This document shows, piece by piece, positions 27,200 through 35,699 of a stretch of DNA of 64,000 nucleotides. The notes under the pieces were generated by a model. It was not told where the DNA came from. It saw nothing but the letters and a program-made list of their open reading frames with translations, and searched no databases. Position numbers and translations under genes: made by a program. The number at the start of each line of letters is the position of its first letter. Positions within the stretch are counted from its first letter, which is position 1. The stretch covers positions 372,001 through 436,000 of the forward strand of contig NZ_VOPH01000002.1 in NCBI RefSeq assembly GCF_009765275.1, given 5' to 3'. Origin of the DNA: Chachezhania sediminis. Lineage in GTDB: Bacteria; Pseudomonadota; Alphaproteobacteria; Rhodobacterales; Rhodobacteraceae.

Positions 27200-30100
27200 A
27201 TGATCGTGAAATTCCGGACCCTCGCCCGCTGGACGGGCGCTGTTCTGGTCTCTGCGCTGATGATGGCGCCGGCCGCCCATGCGCAGGGACAAGGACAGGT
27301 GCAGGCCCAGCCGATTCCGGCTTTCCGCTATCTTGTCGAACCCGACACCGACTTCTACGGCGACGACCTGGGCCCGCTGTTCGATACCAAGCTGGCCGAT
27401 TGCGTCCGCGCCTGTACCGCGCAGGCGGCCTGCCAGGCCTTCACCTTCAACAGCCGCTCGAACGCCTGTTTCCCGAAAAGCGGCGTGCAGCGCCGGACCG
27501 AATTCCAGGGCGCTCTGTCGGCCGTGAAGGCGCAAACCCCTGTTGCCGTGCGCAAGCTGGGCGCCGAACGTGCAGCGACGCTGGGTTTCCTGGGGGATGC
27601 CGACATTGCCGCCGCCCGGCTGCAGGCGCGTGACCTGGGCCTGACCCATCCGACCGGAACCGTCGATCTGCAGACTGCACTGTCGGGCATCCAGGCGGCC
27701 GCCAGCCAGGGCCAGGCCGACCGGGCCGCGCGCTGGACCGGCGTTGCCGTGGTGCTGTCGGACCGGGCCGATCTGTGGGCCGAATATGCAAATCGCCTGC
27801 TGGCCCTGCAATCGGACGATCAAGGTACGCTGAACGCCAACCGCCGCCGCGCGCTTCAGGCCTCGGTCAATGCCTACCTGCGGGCGGGCGACGACGGCAC
27901 CGAAGTCAGCGCGCTGGAAATCATGGCGCGTGCGCTGGAGCAGTCCGACCGCGGCAAGGAGATGGTCCCGGCCCTGCGTCTGGCCACTTCGATTCAGCCC
28001 CGCTCCGATCTGGAGGCGATGCTGGAAGATGCCATTGGCAAATACGGCTTCCACATCGTCGAGACGGAGGTGGAAAGCGACAGCGCCAGCCCCCGGATTT
28101 GCGTCCAGTTCACCGATCCGCTGGTGAAGGCGGGCGTCGATTATGAAACCTTCGTCCGCCTGCCGTCCCCGTCGCTGGTGGTCGAGGCGGACGGCAACCA
28201 GCTGTGCGTCGACGGCGTGGACCACGGCGAACGCTATCGCATCACCTTCCGCAAGGGTCTGCCCGCCGCCGATGGCGAAGTCCTGAACAAGGATGTCGAG
28301 ATCACGCAATACGTCCGCGACCGCGGCCCGTCGCTGCAGTTCTCGGGCCAGGCCTACCTGCTGCCGAAAAGCGCGGGTGCGGCCCTGCCGATCCAGACGG
28401 TCAATGTCGACACTGTCGACCTGACCCTGTCGCGCGTGTCCGACCGGTCCCTGATCCGCGCGATGCAGGAAGATTTCTTTGCCCGGCCGATGAACCCCTG
28501 GCAGGTGGACCAGTTCAACGACCAGATCGGCGAAACCGTCTGGACCGGGACCGGAGAGGTCCAGAACACCCTGAACCGCGACATGACCACCCGCCTGCCG
28601 CTGGGCGAAGCGCTGAAGGATCAGCCCGCCGGCATCTACGTTCTGGACGCGCATCTGCCGGGGCAGGATGGCTATGACGACCCGCGGGCGACGCAGTGGT
28701 TCGTGCTGTCGGATCTGGGGATCGCGACGGCGGCAGGGACCGACGGGCTGAACGTCTCTGTCCGCTCGCTGGCGGATGCAGGGGCCAAGGCGGGGGTCGA
28801 ACTGACCCTGATCGGGGCCGCGAACGGCGTGCTGGGCACGGCGGTGACGGATGACAATGGCGTGGCAACCTTTGCGCCCGGCCTGATGCGCGGCACGGCA
28901 GGTGCCGCGCCAGCGCTGTTGCTGGCCAGGGCGGACGACGACATGGGCTTTCTTGCCTTGACCGGTCCGGCCTTCGACCTGTCCGACCGCGGGGTGGAAG
29001 GTCGTGCGCCGGCGGGCCCGGTCGACGTCTTCATGACCACCGACCGCGGCGCCTATCGCGCGGGCGAGACGATCCATGCCACCGTGCTGGCCCGCGATCC
29101 CGAGGCCGCGGCGATCGAGGACCTGCCGCTGACCGCGATCCTGTCGCGCCCCGACGGGATGGAATACCTGCGCACCGTCTCCGATGGCGGTCATGCGGGC
29201 GGCCACGTCTTTTCGCTGGCCACCGGCCCGGGCGTGCCCCGCGGCACCTGGCGGCTGGACATCAAATCCGACCCCGACGGCGCGGCGCTGGCCAGCCAGA
29301 CGGTTCTGGTCGAGGATTTCCAGCCCGAGAAGATCGATTTCGACCTCTCCCTGCCGGATGCGCCGGTCAGGGTGGGCGACACGCCGCCCCTGTCCATCGA
29401 CGCGCGCTTCCTGTTCGGGGCGCCGGGCGCGGACCTGTCGGTCAGCGGCAATGTCCGACTGTCGGGCGCGACGTCCGTCGACGGCTGGCCGGGCTTCGTC
29501 TTCGGCCGCTATGACGCCAACATGTCGCCGCAAAGCGATTATTTCGGGGGCGACCGCACCGATGCCCAGGGTCAGGCCGTGGTCGATCTGGATATTCCGA
29601 TGCCCGACGTCGACGGCGTGCCTTTGGAACTGACGGCGACGGTGCAGCTGGCCGATGGATCGGCCCGGCCGGTCGAACGCCAGATCACGGTCCCGGTGCG
29701 CCCGGCCACGCCCGTCATCGGCATCAAGCCGATGTTCGAGGAGGTGGCGGCCGAAGGATCCGACGCCGCCTTCCAGGTGATCGCGCTGGACCCGACGCTT
29801 CAGCCCATGGGCATGGACGTGAAATGGACCCTGAACCGGGTCGAGACGCGGTATCAGTGGTATCAGCTTTACGGCAACTGGAACTGGGAACCGATCACCC
29901 GCCGCACCCGGATCGCCACGGGAACGGCGACGCTTGGGGCCGATCCGCTGACCCTGTCCCATGCCGTCGACTGGGGTGAATACGAACTGATCGTGGAACG
30001 GACCGGGGGTGATTATGTCTCGGCCGCCTACGACTTTTCCGCCGGCTGGTACGGCGGCGCCGACAGCGCGGATTCGCCCGACCGGCTGGAGGTCTCGCTG

Positions 30101-32686
30101 GACCAGCCGTCCTATGCCATCGACGACACCGCCCGCTTCCGCATCGTGGCGCCCGAGGCCGGTATCGCGCTGGTCGAGGTCATGTCGGACCGCCTGATTT
30201 CCCGCCAGGTCGTCTCGGTCGATCCGGGCGAAAGCATGGTCCCGCTGCAGATCACGGGGGACTGGGGCACGGGCGCCTATGTCACGGCGACCTATCTGCG
30301 CCCCGTGGACGGCGCGTCCGACGGGCATACGCCGATCCGGGCGCTGGGCATCGCCCATGCGGCGGTGGATCCGGGAGCGAAGCAGCTTCAGGTCACCATC
30401 GACGCGCCGGACACGACCACGCCGCGGCAGGTTCAGGATGTGACCGTCAAGGTCGCCGGCGCCGCCGAAGAAGAGGTCTGGCTGACCGTCGCCTCTGTCG
30501 ACCTGGGTATCCTGAACATGACCGGGTTCAAGTCGCCCGATCCGTCCCACTACTATTTCGGTCAGCGCCGCCTGGGGATGGAGCTGCGCGACGTCTATGG
30601 CCGCCTGATCGACCCGACCAACGGGGCGATGGGGACGGTACGCTCCGGCGGTGATGGCGGCGGGTTCAGCCTGAATTCCCCGCCCCCGACCGAGGATCTG
30701 ATGTCCGTCTTCTCCGGCCCCGTGCAGGTGGGCGCGGATGGCACGGCGCAGGTTCCGGTGACGTTGCCGGCCTTCAACGGCACTGTCCACGTGATGGCTG
30801 TGGCCTGGTCGAAGACCGGGGTGGGGCAGGCGGACAAGGACATGATCATCCGCGATCCGGTCGTCGTCGCCGCCACCGTGCCGCAGTTCCTGGCGCCCGG
30901 CGACACCAGCCGCATCCGCATCGCGCTGACAAACACGGACGCCCCGGCGGGGCAGATGGAACTGGCCGTGGTCCAGACCGGCACCGGGCTGAGCCTTGGC
31001 GCCTCTCCCGGCCGGTTCGAACTGGCGAAGGGGGCCAAGGCCGTCTTCACCGTTCCGGTCTCGGCCACCGCGGTCGGGGATCCGGAACTGGACATCGCCC
31101 TGACCTTGCCGGACGGGCGGATCCTGAACCAGACGCTTCGGATGCCGGTCCGGGCCAACGATCCGGAAGTCGCCGAAACCCGCCGTTTCGCGCTGGGCAA
31201 GGGGAACAGCTTCCTCTTCAGTCAGGACGTCTTTGCCGGTCTGCGCCCGGGCACGGGCCGCACCCTGCTGTCGGCGGGGCCCCTGGCGAAATTCGATGTG
31301 CCCGGCCTGCTGTCGGCGCTGGACCGTTACCCTTACGGCTGCACGGAACAGGTGACCTCGCAGGCGATGCCGCTTCTGTACCTGTCCGCCGTGGCGCAAC
31401 AGATGGGGCTGGGCGACGGCCCCGCGGTCGCCAAACGGATCGACGAAAGCATCCAGCGGATCCTGACGCGTCAGGCCTCCAGCGGCGGGTTCGGCCTGTG
31501 GCGGGCGGAAAGCGGCGACTTCTGGCTGGACACCTATGTCACCGACTTCCTGTCCCAGGCGAAGGCGCAGGGCTACGACGTGCCCGGCATCGCCTTCCGG
31601 CTGGCCATGGACAACCTGCGCAACCGCATCGCCTATGCCCCCGACTTCGACAGCGGAGGAGAGGACATCGCCTATGCGCTTTATGTCCTGGCGCGCGAAG
31701 GGGCCGCATCGATGAGCGATCTGCGCTACTATGCCGACGTGAAGGCCCAGGCGTTTTCGACGCCGATGTCGGCCGCCCAGCTGGGCGCGGCGCTGGCGGC
31801 CTATGGCGACCAGACCCGCGCCGACGCCATGTTCGCCGAAGCCGCGCGCATGATCGTCGACGCCCGGCCGGAACCGGCGGGCCCGGTCTTCCGCGCCGAT
31901 TTCGGCACCCAACTGCGGGACAACGCGGCGGTCCTGACATATGCCGCCGCGGCCGGCAGCACGGCGGTCGATACCGCCCGCCTGTCCGACCGGATCGCGC
32001 AGCTGGTCACGGCCCGGGATGCGGACCTGTCCACGCAGGAGGCGACCTGGACCCTGCTGGCCGCCCATGAACTGGTGACCGATCCGGCCGTGTCGGGGCT
32101 GACGGTCGACGGCCAGCCGGTCACCGGACCCTTTGTCGAGATGCTGCGGAACGACGAAGCGGCGGGCGAACGCAACATCACCGCGACCGGCAACAGTGCC
32201 ACCGACATTACCCTGACCACCTTCGGCATCCCCGAAACCCCGCCCGCTGCGGGCGGTTACGGCTATGGCATCGAACGCGCCTACTACACGATGGAAGGCG
32301 AAAAGCTGGACGGCAACGCCTTCGCCGTGGGCGACCGGTTCGTGACCGTGATCACCGTCAACCCGTTCGAGGACGGCGGTGCCCGGCTGATGATCAACGA
32401 TCCCCTGCCGGCGGGGGTGGAGATCGACAACCCCTCGTTGCTGCGGTCGGGTGACATCGGCGCGCTGGACTGGCTGCAACCGTCCGAGACGGAGCATGCC
32501 GAGTTCCGGTCCGACCGTTTCCTGGCGGCAGTGAACCAGAACGAAACCGACCCGATCACGCTGGCCTATGTGGCGCGCGCGGTCAGTGCGGGCGATTACC
32601 GGCGGCCTGCCGCCTCGGTCGCCGACATGTACCGGCCACGGTTCCGGGCCCATACCGACACGACCCGGGTGACCGTGGCGGAATGA
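27200..32686 (+). CDS. yfhM: Bacterial alpha-2-macroglobulin with PAN/Apple domain
   Basis: Large periplasmic protease trap of 1828 aa. A Sec signal peptide (about residues 1-28, ending AAHAQ) has no lipobox, so the protein is probably soluble, unlike lipidated E. coli YfhM. A small cysteine-rich PAN/Apple-like domain follows (about residues 43-95; DCVRACTAQAACQAF). Macroglobulin domains run through the middle. The thioester motif C1381-T-E-Q1384 in YPYGCTEQ is intact, followed by the alpha-alpha toroid. The start at 27200 has GGAGGCAG upstream and begins the signal peptide. It overlaps pbpC by 4 nt, the same pairing as in E. coli, consistent with guarding peptidoglycan repair. Confidence 0.93.
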   Translation: MIVKFRTLARWTGAVLVSALMMAPAAHAQGQGQVQAQPIPAFRYLVEPDTDFYGDDLGPLFDTKLADCVRACTAQAACQAFTFNSRSNACFPKSGVQRRTEFQGALSAVKAQTPVAVRKLGAERAATLGFLGDADIAAARLQARDLGLTHPTGTVDLQTALSGIQAAASQGQADRAARWTGVAVVLSDRADLWAEYANRLLALQSDDQGTLNANRRRALQASVNAYLRAGDDGTEVSALEIMARALEQSDRGKEMVPALRLATSIQPRSDLEAMLEDAIGKYGFHIVETEVESDSASPRICVQFTDPLVKAGVDYETFVRLPSPSLVVEADGNQLCVDGVDHGERYRITFRKGLPAADGEVLNKDVEITQYVRDRGPSLQFSGQAYLLPKSAGAALPIQTVNVDTVDLTLSRVSDRSLIRAMQEDFFARPMNPWQVDQFNDQIGETVWTGTGEVQNTLNRDMTTRLPLGEALKDQPAGIYVLDAHLPGQDGYDDPRATQWFVLSDLGIATAAGTDGLNVSVRSLADAGAKAGVELTLIGAANGVLGTAVTDDNGVATFAPGLMRGTAGAAPALLLARADDDMGFLALTGPAFDLSDRGVEGRAPAGPVDVFMTTDRGAYRAGETIHATVLARDPEAAAIEDLPLTAILSRPDGMEYLRTVSDGGHAGGHVFSLATGPGVPRGTWRLDIKSDPDGAALASQTVLVEDFQPEKIDFDLSLPDAPVRVGDTPPLSIDARFLFGAPGADLSVSGNVRLSGATSVDGWPGFVFGRYDANMSPQSDYFGGDRTDAQGQAVVDLDIPMPDVDGVPLELTATVQLADGSARPVERQITVPVRPATPVIGIKPMFEEVAAEGSDAAFQVIALDPTLQPMGMDVKWTLNRVETRYQWYQLYGNWNWEPITRRTRIATGTATLGADPLTLSHAVDWGEYELIVERTGGDYVSAAYDFSAGWYGGADSADSPDRLEVSLDQPSYAIDDTARFRIVAPEAGIALVEVMSDRLISRQVVSVDPGESMVPLQITGDWGTGAYVTATYLRPVDGASDGHTPIRALGIAHAAVDPGAKQLQVTIDAPDTTTPRQVQDVTVKVAGAAEEEVWLTVASVDLGILNMTGFKSPDPSHYYFGQRRLGMELRDVYGRLIDPTNGAMGTVRSGGDGGGFSLNSPPPTEDLMSVFSGPVQVGADGTAQVPVTLPAFNGTVHVMAVAWSKTGVGQADKDMIIRDPVVVAATVPQFLAPGDTSRIRIALTNTDAPAGQMELAVVQTGTGLSLGASPGRFELAKGAKAVFTVPVSATAVGDPELDIALTLPDGRILNQTLRMPVRANDPEVAETRRFALGKGNSFLFSQDVFAGLRPGTGRTLLSAGPLAKFDVPGLLSALDRYPYGCTEQVTSQAMPLLYLSAVAQQMGLGDGPAVAKRIDESIQRILTRQASSGGFGLWRAESGDFWLDTYVTDFLSQAKAQGYDVPGIAFRLAMDNLRNRIAYAPDFDSGGEDIAYALYVLAREGAASMSDLRYYADVKAQAFSTPMSAAQLGAALAAYGDQTRADAMFAEAARMIVDARPEPAGPVFRADFGTQLRDNAAVLTYAAAAGSTAVDTARLSDRIAQLVTARDADLSTQEATWTLLAAHELVTDPAVSGLTVDGQPVTGPFVEMLRNDEAAGERNITATGNSATDITLTTFGIPETPPAAGGYGYGIERAYYTMEGEKLDGNAFAVGDRFVTVITVNPFEDGGARLMINDPLPAGVEIDNPSLLRSGDIGALDWLQPSETEHAEFRSDRFLAAVNQNETDPITLAYVARAVSAGDYRRPAASVADMYRPRFRAHTDTTRVTVAE

Positions 32687-34722
32687 TCCGCCGCGCGCCC
32701 AAAGCGCTCTTTGCCGCGGCGCTGGTCCTCTGGGCCGGCGCCCTGGCACGGGACCGGGTCGATGCCTGGATCGACCGGACGGTCCTGCCGCAGGTCCTGA
32801 CCGAAACCTCGGTCGAGATGCGGGACAGGACCGGCACCCTGATGCGCGCCTTCCCCGTCTCCGACGGGCTGATGCGGCTGGGCGTGGGATCGCTGGAGGA
32901 GGTCGACCCCCTCTACCGCGCGATGCTGGTCCGGTACGAGGACAAGCGGTTCCGCGACCATGGCGGCGTCGATCTGATGGCGATGGCGCGCGCGGTGGGT
33001 CAGGCGGTTCTGTCAGGCCGGGCCGTGTCGGGCGGCTCGACGCTCTCCATGCAGGTCGCCCGCCTGATGGAAGACGGGACCACCGGCCAGCTGGCGGGCA
33101 AGCTGCGCCAGATGCGGGTGGCGATGGCGCTGGAACGCCGGCTGGGCAAGGACGAGATCCTGCGCCTCTACCTCGCCAACGCGCCCTTCGGGGGCAACCT
33201 GGAAGGCGTCCGCGCGGCCTCCTATGCGTGGTTCGGCAAACCGCCCCGGCGGCTTCGGCCGGAGGAAGCGGCGCTGCTGGTCGCCATTCCCCAGTCGCCG
33301 ACAGCCCGCCGCCCCGACCGACACAACGCGTCCGCCCGCGCCGCCCGCGATCGCGTTCTGGACCGGATGGAACGCGACGGCGTGATCGACGCGGCGACCG
33401 CCCGCGTGGCGCGTGCGGCCCCGGTGCCGCAGGTCATGCGCCGCTTTCCGATGCTGGCCCCCCACCTGGCCGACCGGCTGCGGGTGGAAGATCCGGCGGC
33501 CCGCCTGCACGACGTGACGCTGGACGCCGCCTTGCAGGCGAAGCTGCAGACCCTGGCCGCCCGTGCCGCCGCGGCCGCCGGGGATCGCGTGTCGGCGGCC
33601 ATCGTTGTGGCGGATTACCGGACGGGGGACATCCTGGCCTCTGTCGGGTCGGCAGGATACGGGGCGGCGCGTCAGGGCTATGTCGACATGACCGTGGCAT
33701 TGCGCTCCCCGGGATCGACGCTGAAACCGCTGGTCTACGGACTGGCCTTCGACCGCGGGATCGCCCATCCGGAAACCGTGATCCGCGATGCGCCGGTCCG
33801 TTTCGGCACCTATGCGCCGCGCAATTTCGACGGTGAATACCGCGGCGATGTCCGCGTGCGCGAGGCTTTGCAACAGTCGCTGAATGTGCCTGTCGTGAAA
33901 CTGACCGAGGCGCTGGGCCCTGCCCGCGTCATGTCCGCCCTGCGGAAATCCGGCGCGCATCCGGTGGTGCCCGGCGGCAAGCCGGGCCTTGCGATCTCGC
34001 TGGGCGGGGTGGGGATCACGCTTCAGGATCTTGTCCAGCTTTACGCCGCGCTGGCCGCGGGCGGGCAGGGGCCGGCGTTGCACGTGACCGGGGCCGCCTC
34101 CGACCTGCCCCGCCTGGTCTCGCCCGAGGCCGCATGGCAGGTGGGCCATGTGCTGGCCGGCCTGACGCCGCCGCCCGGCGCGCCGCGGGGGGCGCTGGCC
34201 TACAAGACCGGGACCTCCTACGGGTATCGCGACACCTGGGCGGTGGGCTTCGACGGCGCCCATGTCGTGGGCGTCTGGATGGGCCGTGCCGATGGCACAC
34301 CGGTGCCGGGCGCCATGGGCGCGGACCTTGCGGCCCCGGTCCTGTTCGAGGCCTTCGGCCGCCTGAAACCCGCCTTCGACCCGCTGCCGCCCCCGCCGCC
34401 GGCGACGCTGATCGTCGACACGGCCGACCTGCCGCCGCCCCTGCAACGTTTCCGCGAACCGGGTGCCGTCTTTGCGGCAGCGGCCGACGCGCCGGAACTG
34501 TCCTTCCCGCCCGACGGCGCCCGCCTGGCCCGGGGCGAGGCGCTGACGGTGAAGCTGCGCGGCGGATCGGCACCCTATACCGTGCTGGCCGACGGCCGCC
34601 CGCTGGCCACGGGCCTGCGCGGGTGGGAATGGGCCCTGCCATTGCAGGGGCCCGGCTTCTCGACCCTTGTCGTGGTCGATGCAAAGGGGCGATCCGATCG
34701 GGTCAGGGTGGAATTCCAGTAG
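32683..34722 (+). CDS. pbpC: Penicillin-binding protein 1C
   Basis: Bifunctional peptidoglycan synthase of 679 aa, anchored by an N-terminal membrane segment (ALFAAALVLWAGALA). The glycosyltransferase domain has its catalytic glutamate at E86 in RYEDKRFRDHGGVD and the GGSTLSMQVARL motif. The transpeptidase domain has S345-T-L-K348, SLN in QQSLNVP and KTGTS. A C-terminal BiPBP_C domain (about residues 590-679) is present. It is coupled to the alpha-2-macroglobulin gene by an ATGA overlap. Confidence 0.95.
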   Translation: MIRRAPKALFAAALVLWAGALARDRVDAWIDRTVLPQVLTETSVEMRDRTGTLMRAFPVSDGLMRLGVGSLEEVDPLYRAMLVRYEDKRFRDHGGVDLMAMARAVGQAVLSGRAVSGGSTLSMQVARLMEDGTTGQLAGKLRQMRVAMALERRLGKDEILRLYLANAPFGGNLEGVRAASYAWFGKPPRRLRPEEAALLVAIPQSPTARRPDRHNASARAARDRVLDRMERDGVIDAATARVARAAPVPQVMRRFPMLAPHLADRLRVEDPAARLHDVTLDAALQAKLQTLAARAAAAAGDRVSAAIVVADYRTGDILASVGSAGYGAARQGYVDMTVALRSPGSTLKPLVYGLAFDRGIAHPETVIRDAPVRFGTYAPRNFDGEYRGDVRVREALQQSLNVPVVKLTEALGPARVMSALRKSGAHPVVPGGKPGLAISLGGVGITLQDLVQLYAALAAGGQGPALHVTGAASDLPRLVSPEAAWQVGHVLAGLTPPPGAPRGALAYKTGTSYGYRDTWAVGFDGAHVVGVWMGRADGTPVPGAMGADLAAPVLFEAFGRLKPAFDPLPPPPPATLIVDTADLPPPLQRFREPGAVFAAAADAPELSFPPDGARLARGEALTVKLRGGSAPYTVLADGRPLATGLRGWEWALPLQGPGFSTLVVVDAKGRSDRVRVEFQ

Positions 34723-34752
34723 GTACAAAACGGACTCTCGGGGGAGGAGAAC

Positions 34753-35598
34753 ATGTACAAAACGCACATCATGGCCCTGTGCACCGCGATATTGCCCGGC
34801 GTGGCGGCGGCCGACTGCGCCACCGACGATCAGGTCGCGGCCTATGTCGAAAGCTTCAGGACCAGGACGCCGGCCAAGGCGCTGGGCGCGGACGGCACTA
34901 TGGACGACGCGCTTTGCACCCAGGGTAAGGTCGTGCAGATCCTGACCGAAACGCTGGGCCCGGTGGTCGGCTACAAGGCCGGCCTGACCAGCGCGCCGGC
35001 ACAGCAGAGGTTCGGCGTGGCAGAGCCTGTGCAGGGTGTCCTCTACCGCGACATGTTCCTGAAATCAGGGGCAGAATTGCCGCTGACCTTCGGCGCGGTC
35101 CCGATGGTGGAGGCCGATCTTGTACTGGTTGTTGGCGACGCGGGCATCAATGGCGCAACGACCCCGGCCGAGGTTATGGAACACGTGTCCGAGGTGCGCC
35201 CCTTCATCGAACTGCCCGATCTGATGGTGGCGAAGGGAGAACCGCTGACCGGCATCACGATCACCGCCGGCGGGGTCGGTGCGCGCGCCGGCATCCTTGG
35301 CGATCCGGTCCCCGTGGCGGACCCGGTTTCGATGACCAAGGCGCTGGAAACCATGACCGTCACCATGCGCACCGCCACTGGCGAGGTGCTGGCCGAAGCG
35401 CCCGGGAAGGCGGTTCTGGACCACCCCGCGAACGCGGTTTTATGGCTTCTTTCCAAGGGGGTGGAGCTTCAGCCGGGCGAGATGGTCTCTGTCGGGTCCT
35501 TCGGTCCGCTGATTCCGCCGATGAAGACGGGCGGGGCAGTGACCGTGTCCTACCGGGGGCTGCCCGGCGACCCGGAAATCGGGGCGTCCTTCCGCTAG
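34753..35598 (+). CDS. Exported hydratase/FAH-fold protein (MhpD-like)
   Basis: Protein of 281 aa with the fold of 2-keto-4-pentenoate hydratases and fumarylacetoacetate hydrolases. Segments GYKAGLTSAPAQQRFGV, GAVPMVEADLVLVV and FIELPDL correspond to the hydratase active-site blocks. It opens with a signal peptide (MYKTHIMALCTAILPGVAAADC), which is odd for a family that is normally cytosolic. GGGGGAGGAG lies upstream of the ATG. It follows pbpC by 30 bp on the same strand. The substrate in the periplasm is unknown and the enzymatic role is inferred from fold only. Confidence 0.8.
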   Translation: MYKTHIMALCTAILPGVAAADCATDDQVAAYVESFRTRTPAKALGADGTMDDALCTQGKVVQILTETLGPVVGYKAGLTSAPAQQRFGVAEPVQGVLYRDMFLKSGAELPLTFGAVPMVEADLVLVVGDAGINGATTPAEVMEHVSEVRPFIELPDLMVAKGEPLTGITITAGGVGARAGILGDPVPVADPVSMTKALETMTVTMRTATGEVLAEAPGKAVLDHPANAVLWLLSKGVELQPGEMVSVGSFGPLIPPMKTGGAVTVSYRGLPGDPEIGASFR

Positions 35599-35608
35599 CG
35601 ATCAGGGC

Positions 35609-35680
35609 GAAAGCCGTTGGAACGGCTTTCCGAAGCGGCTTTGAAAGCCGCTTCCCAAGGGCCTTTCAAGGGGCCTTGGG
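35609..35680. terminator. Triple hairpin at convergent gene ends
   Basis: Three successive inverted repeats: GAAAGCCGTT/AACGGCTTTC (35609-35630), GAAGCGGCTTT/AAAGCCGCTTC (35632-35654) and CCCAAGG/CCTTGGG (35654-35680). They lie between the exported hydratase gene and the convergent amidotransferase-like gene. They are related in sequence to 5632-5679 and probably act as a bidirectional terminator. Confidence 0.6.
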
Positions 35681-35699
35681 CCGACGCTGCATCGTCGCT

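Noticed and set aside
27056-32749. Open frame of 1897 codons on the minus strand opposite the alpha-2-macroglobulin gene
   Set aside because: It is a by-product of GC-rich third codon positions. The translation is low in hydrophobic order, rich in Arg/Gln/His, matches no family, and the forward gene has a signal peptide and thioester motif.
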